Origin: JBBSEZ01 sp038239195 | Lineage (GTDB): Bacteria; Planctomycetota; Planctomycetia; Gemmatales; Gemmataceae | DNA: 9,738 nt | Reading direction: 5' to 3' | Assembly (NCBI GenBank): GCA_038239195.1 | Contig: JBBSEZ010000381.1 | Span: 1 to 9,738, forward strand | In this document: positions 6,996 through 9,738 of the stretch, piece by piece | How the letters are laid out: every line of letters starts with the position of its first letter | How positions within the stretch are numbered: the stretch's first letter is position 1 | Notes under the pieces: model-generated | Told to the model about the DNA's origin: nothing | Databases searched by the model: none | The model's input: the letters and a program-made list of their open reading frames with translations, nothing else | Made by a program: the position numbers and the translations under genes

Positions 6996-9653
6996 ATGCG
7001 CTCGTTGCTCAATACCCTCTCGGCCCGTCTGCTGATCGGCTCGGGCATCCCGCTCGTGCTGTTCGTTACCGTTGGCCTCGTTGCCGGCATCGCCATCTCG
7101 CGCCTGCTCGACGCCCTGAGCCGCGAACGCCACACCCACGAAGTCATCCTCCAGGCGTTCCACCTCCAGAAACAGCTCGACCGGATGCGCGCCGCCGCCC
7201 GGGAGGACCACTCCCGGGCCCGATCCCTGTCGCCCCCCTATTTCGCCGCGCGCGAGGAGCTCTCGCTCCTCGCCGCCGAACTGGAAGGACAGGTAAGCGA
7301 CAACGCCGATCAGCAAACGCGAGTGCGCAAGGTGCGCCAACTCGAAGAGGACTGGCACCGCGCGCTCAAGGGGAAGGCGGGCGAAAAAGTTGTGGCCGCC
7401 GAACGGCCCGCCGATGCCATCGAGCGCGAGGTCGAGCAGTTCATCGCGGTCGAAGAGGCCCAGCTCGAGACGCGGCGCGCCCAGACCGAGGCGCAGGGCT
7501 GGCAGAGCCGGGACCTCATCGTCGTAACGGCCGGGGTCGCCCTGCTGCTGACGCTGGCGCTGTCGATCCAGTCGGCCCGCAGCGTGACGAGGCCCATCGA
7601 GCGACTGCGCGAGGGCGCCAGTCAGTTGCTGGCCGGGCAGTTCCGCACCGTGCCTCCGGCCGGGCCCAAGGAGGTGGCCGAGTTGATCGTCCTGTTCAAT
7701 CACATGGCCCTGACCCTTTCGGAGCGCGTCGGGGCAATCGAGCAGCAGAAGGAACGCTACCAGAGCTACATCGGGGCCGTCGCTCACGTGCTCTGGGCCA
7801 CCAACTCCGTCGGCGACGTGGTTGCCGACCTGCCCACCTGGCGCGCCTACACCGGCCAGGCAGAGACCGAACTGCGGGGCCTCGGCTGGCTCGACGCCGT
7901 CCACCCCGACGAGCGCGCCGCCACCGTGGAAGCGTGGCGCAACGCGGTCGCCAACCGCGCCATCTTCGAGGTGGGGTGCCGCCTGCGCTCGGCGGCGGGG
8001 GACTATCGCGACTTCGCCATGCGGGGCGTGCCGCTGATGAGCCCCGCGGGCACGGTGTGCGAGTGGATCGGCACCTGCACCGACGTCACCGAGAGCAAGC
8101 AGCGCGCGTCGATGCGCGAGGCGATGGAGGCGGCGGAGGCGGCCAACCGGGCCAAGAGCGAGTTTTTGGCCAAGATGAGCCACGAACTGCGCACGCCGCT
8201 CAACGCGGTCATCGGCATGTCGAAGATGTTGACGACGCTGCGCTTCGGCCCGCTGACTGCCAAGCAGGCCGACTACCTGGGCGACATCACCAAGGCCGGC
8301 GAGCACTTGCTGGCCCTCATCAACGACATTCTCGATCTCGCCAAGGTCGAGGCGGGCAAGATGGAGGTGCATGCCGACGCCTTCCCGGTGAGCGAGGCCG
8401 TGACAGGGGCGCTGAAGACGCTGCGGCCGCTGGCGGAGTCGCGAGGGGTGGCCCTGCGGGTGGAGGAGACGGCCGACGGCGATCTGTACACCGACGCGGC
8501 GCGCTTCCGCCAGGTGCTCTACAACCTGCTGTCCAACGCCATCAAGTTCACCCTGGCCAAGGGCTCGGTCGCGGTGCGCTGGGAGTGGATCGACCGACCC
8601 GAGCGCGACGGCGGGTCGGTGGCCGAGCCCGGGGCGGGGGCCGTGCGCGTGGCGGTGCGCGACACGGGGATAGGCATCGCGCCGACGGACCAGTCGTTGG
8701 TGTGGGAGGAGTTTCGGCAGATCAAGGCTCGTTTCGAGGAAGGGCAGCAGGGCACCGGGTTGGGGCTGGCGCTGACGCGGCGCCTGGTGCGCTTGCTGGG
8801 CGGGACGATCTGGCTGGAGAGCGAGGTGGGCCAGGGAAGCACCTTCACGTTCGTCTTGCCGCGCCAACTGCCAGAGGTGCCGGTCGCAAAGGAAGAGGAA
8901 GCCCCAGGCGACAACCAACCGCTGGCGCTGGTGGTCGAAGACCATCCGCCAACGCACAAGTTGCTGTGCGACTGGCTGGGCGAGGCGGGGTTCCTTACGG
9001 CATCGGCCTTCGATGGCGAGGCGGGGCTGGAACTGGCGCGCCGGTTGCGCCCCCGGCTGATCGTGCTGGACATTCAGATGCCGAAGGTCGATGGCTGGCA
9101 GGTGTTGACGGAGCTCAAGGGCGACCCGGTCACGCAGTCCGTCCCGGTCGTGATTGTGACGGTGACCGACCAGCGCGAGCCGGCCAGCGGGTTGGGGGCG
9201 GTCGATTTCTTCGTCAAGCCGATCGACCGCAACGACTTCCTGCGCCGGCTCCACGTGCTGCGGGCAAGCGGGGCGTCGCGCGTGCTGGTGGTGGAGGACG
9301 ACCCTGCCACGCGCAAGTTGCTGGGCGACATGCTGCGGGCCGAGGGGGCGACGGTGATCGAGGCGGACAACGGCCGGGTGGCGCTGGAGCGCTTGCAGGA
9401 AGGGCCCTTCGACCTGATCGTGCTCGACCTGATGATGCCGGAGATGGACGGCTTCGCGGTGGTGGAGGAGGTGCGCGCGCGGGGCAACCTCGCCGGGGTG
9501 CCGGTGCTAGTGGTGACGGCGCAGGACCTCACGGCCGAGGACCGGCACCGGCTCAACGGGCGCATTCATGCGCTCTTGAGCAAGGAGCGACTCACGCCGG
9601 AGAAACTGCGGCAGCACCTGGAGGCGCTGGGGCTGGTGACGGCGCGCGGGTGA
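6996..9653 (+). CDS. Membrane hybrid histidine kinase with HAMP, PAS and two C-terminal receivers
   Basis: An 885-residue sensor kinase. In order: TM1 (about 12-34); a periplasmic helical region (about 35-173), CHASE3-like in look; TM2 (about 174-191); HAMP (about 192-248, starting near R199-P-I); a PAS_3-type fold (about 253-367); HisKA with the H box SHELRTPLN and phosphorylated H396; HATPase_c with N box N510-LLSN514, G1 DTGIGIA from D556 and G2 GTGLGLAL from G586; REC1 (about 643-760; acidic E648/D649, D692, K741); and REC2 (about 762-880; D768/D769, D811, K863). All catalytic residues are present. REC2 ends in SKERLTPEKLRQHL rather than the usual KP motif, which is common in terminal receivers. 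ATG 6996 was chosen because it starts at TM1, lies 5 bp after the receiver gene stop and has GGGG 8 nt upstream. No HPt domain is present. The signal sensed is unknown. Confidence 0.94.
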   Translation: MRSLLNTLSARLLIGSGIPLVLFVTVGLVAGIAISRLLDALSRERHTHEVILQAFHLQKQLDRMRAAAREDHSRARSLSPPYFAAREELSLLAAELEGQVSDNADQQTRVRKVRQLEEDWHRALKGKAGEKVVAAERPADAIEREVEQFIAVEEAQLETRRAQTEAQGWQSRDLIVVTAGVALLLTLALSIQSARSVTRPIERLREGASQLLAGQFRTVPPAGPKEVAELIVLFNHMALTLSERVGAIEQQKERYQSYIGAVAHVLWATNSVGDVVADLPTWRAYTGQAETELRGLGWLDAVHPDERAATVEAWRNAVANRAIFEVGCRLRSAAGDYRDFAMRGVPLMSPAGTVCEWIGTCTDVTESKQRASMREAMEAAEAANRAKSEFLAKMSHELRTPLNAVIGMSKMLTTLRFGPLTAKQADYLGDITKAGEHLLALINDILDLAKVEAGKMEVHADAFPVSEAVTGALKTLRPLAESRGVALRVEETADGDLYTDAARFRQVLYNLLSNAIKFTLAKGSVAVRWEWIDRPERDGGSVAEPGAGAVRVAVRDTGIGIAPTDQSLVWEEFRQIKARFEEGQQGTGLGLALTRRLVRLLGGTIWLESEVGQGSTFTFVLPRQLPEVPVAKEEEAPGDNQPLALVVEDHPPTHKLLCDWLGEAGFLTASAFDGEAGLELARRLRPRLIVLDIQMPKVDGWQVLTELKGDPVTQSVPVVIVTVTDQREPASGLGAVDFFVKPIDRNDFLRRLHVLRASGASRVLVVEDDPATRKLLGDMLRAEGATVIEADNGRVALERLQEGPFDLIVLDLMMPEMDGFAVVEEVRARGNLAGVPVLVVTAQDLTAEDRHRLNGRIHALLSKERLTPEKLRQHLEALGLVTARG

Positions 9654-9669
9654 GGGGAAGCGTCGTAGG

Positions 9670-9705
9670 GTGGGGCGGGTCGTGGCGGGGCCCCCCGCGC
9701 CCCAC
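9670..9705 (+). terminator. GC-rich hairpin after the kinase gene, candidate terminator
   Basis: GTGGGGCG (9670-9677) and CGCCCCAC (9698-9705) make a perfect 8-bp stem starting 16 nt after the stop; an inner GCGGGG/CCCCGC (9685-9690 and 9693-9698) is an alternative pairing. There is no T tract, only more C and G runs, so termination here is a guess. Confidence 0.35.
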
Positions 9706-9738
9706 ACCCCCGGGGGGGGGCACGAACGGCCCCCCCCA
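9706..9738. other. Low-complexity G/C homopolymer end of window
   Basis: The last bases are runs of C and G, including a G run of ten or so around 9712-9720 and a C run at 9731-9737. No gene or signal can be supported. Such runs are prone to sequencing and assembly error. Confidence 0.6.

Noticed and set aside
6855..9254. Minus-strand open frame of 799 codons opposite the hybrid kinase
   Set aside because: The opposite strand encodes a complete kinase with every catalytic motif. The antisense product is low-complexity, rich in His/Arg/Gln/Leu, and has no recognisable domain.

Overview
The window is very GC-rich and gene-dense and most likely comes from a planctomycete, probably a Gemmata-like (Gemmataceae) bacterium. 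Three things point there: a BBP7-type outer-membrane beta-barrel protein (a family described mainly from planctomycetes); a short dispersed-looking hairpin repeat built on GGACAGGCTGGAAAGCCTGTCC, placed in frame inside a gene; and a Lys/Arg then Pro/Gly-rich small-protein start at the left edge. The taxonomic call rests on recalled family knowledge, not on a search. No tRNA, rRNA, CRISPR array, transposase or phage gene was seen.

Left block (1-3009), envelope glycosylation. A minus-strand GT87 (DUF2029) polyprenyl-phosphate-sugar mannosyltransferase-like membrane protein is followed 25 bp later by the start of a small Pro/Gly-rich gene that runs off the window. Divergent from GT87 is a second polytopic membrane protein resembling GT-C enzymes of the GT39/PMT kind. 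The start codons are only 130 bp apart, and 78 bp of that gap is a nearly perfect palindrome (38 of 39 pairs) ending two bases before the second gene's ATG. That second gene also carries a three-hairpin repeat of about 110 bp, in frame, in a loop between membrane helices.

Middle block (3010-4650), outer membrane. A BBP7 beta-barrel protein with a signal peptide and an Ala/Pro-rich linker is followed by a convergent spacer packed with inverted repeats. It contains 24-bp imperfect terminal inverted repeats and a third copy of the same motif that can form a competing hairpin.

Right block (4651-9738), signalling. A minus-strand NtrC-type response regulator (REC, AAA+, Fis-type HTH) has a good sigma70-like promoter and a GAFTTA loop in place of the sigma54-contacting GAFTGA. 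Divergent from it is a tight three-gene operon: a small DUF1328 membrane protein, a stand-alone CheY/DivK-like receiver, and a membrane hybrid histidine kinase (TM, CHASE3-like sensor, TM, HAMP, PAS, HisKA, HATPase, REC, REC). The spacings of 9 and 5 bp suggest co-transcription. The neighbourhood contains four receiver domains, one kinase core and no HPt domain, so a complete phosphorelay would need a partner encoded elsewhere. Linking the NtrC protein to this kinase is inference from gene order. I did not find a convincing wholly new system. The most unusual items are the palindrome between the glycosyltransferases, the in-frame repeat insertion, the structured convergent spacer and the GAFTTA regulator.
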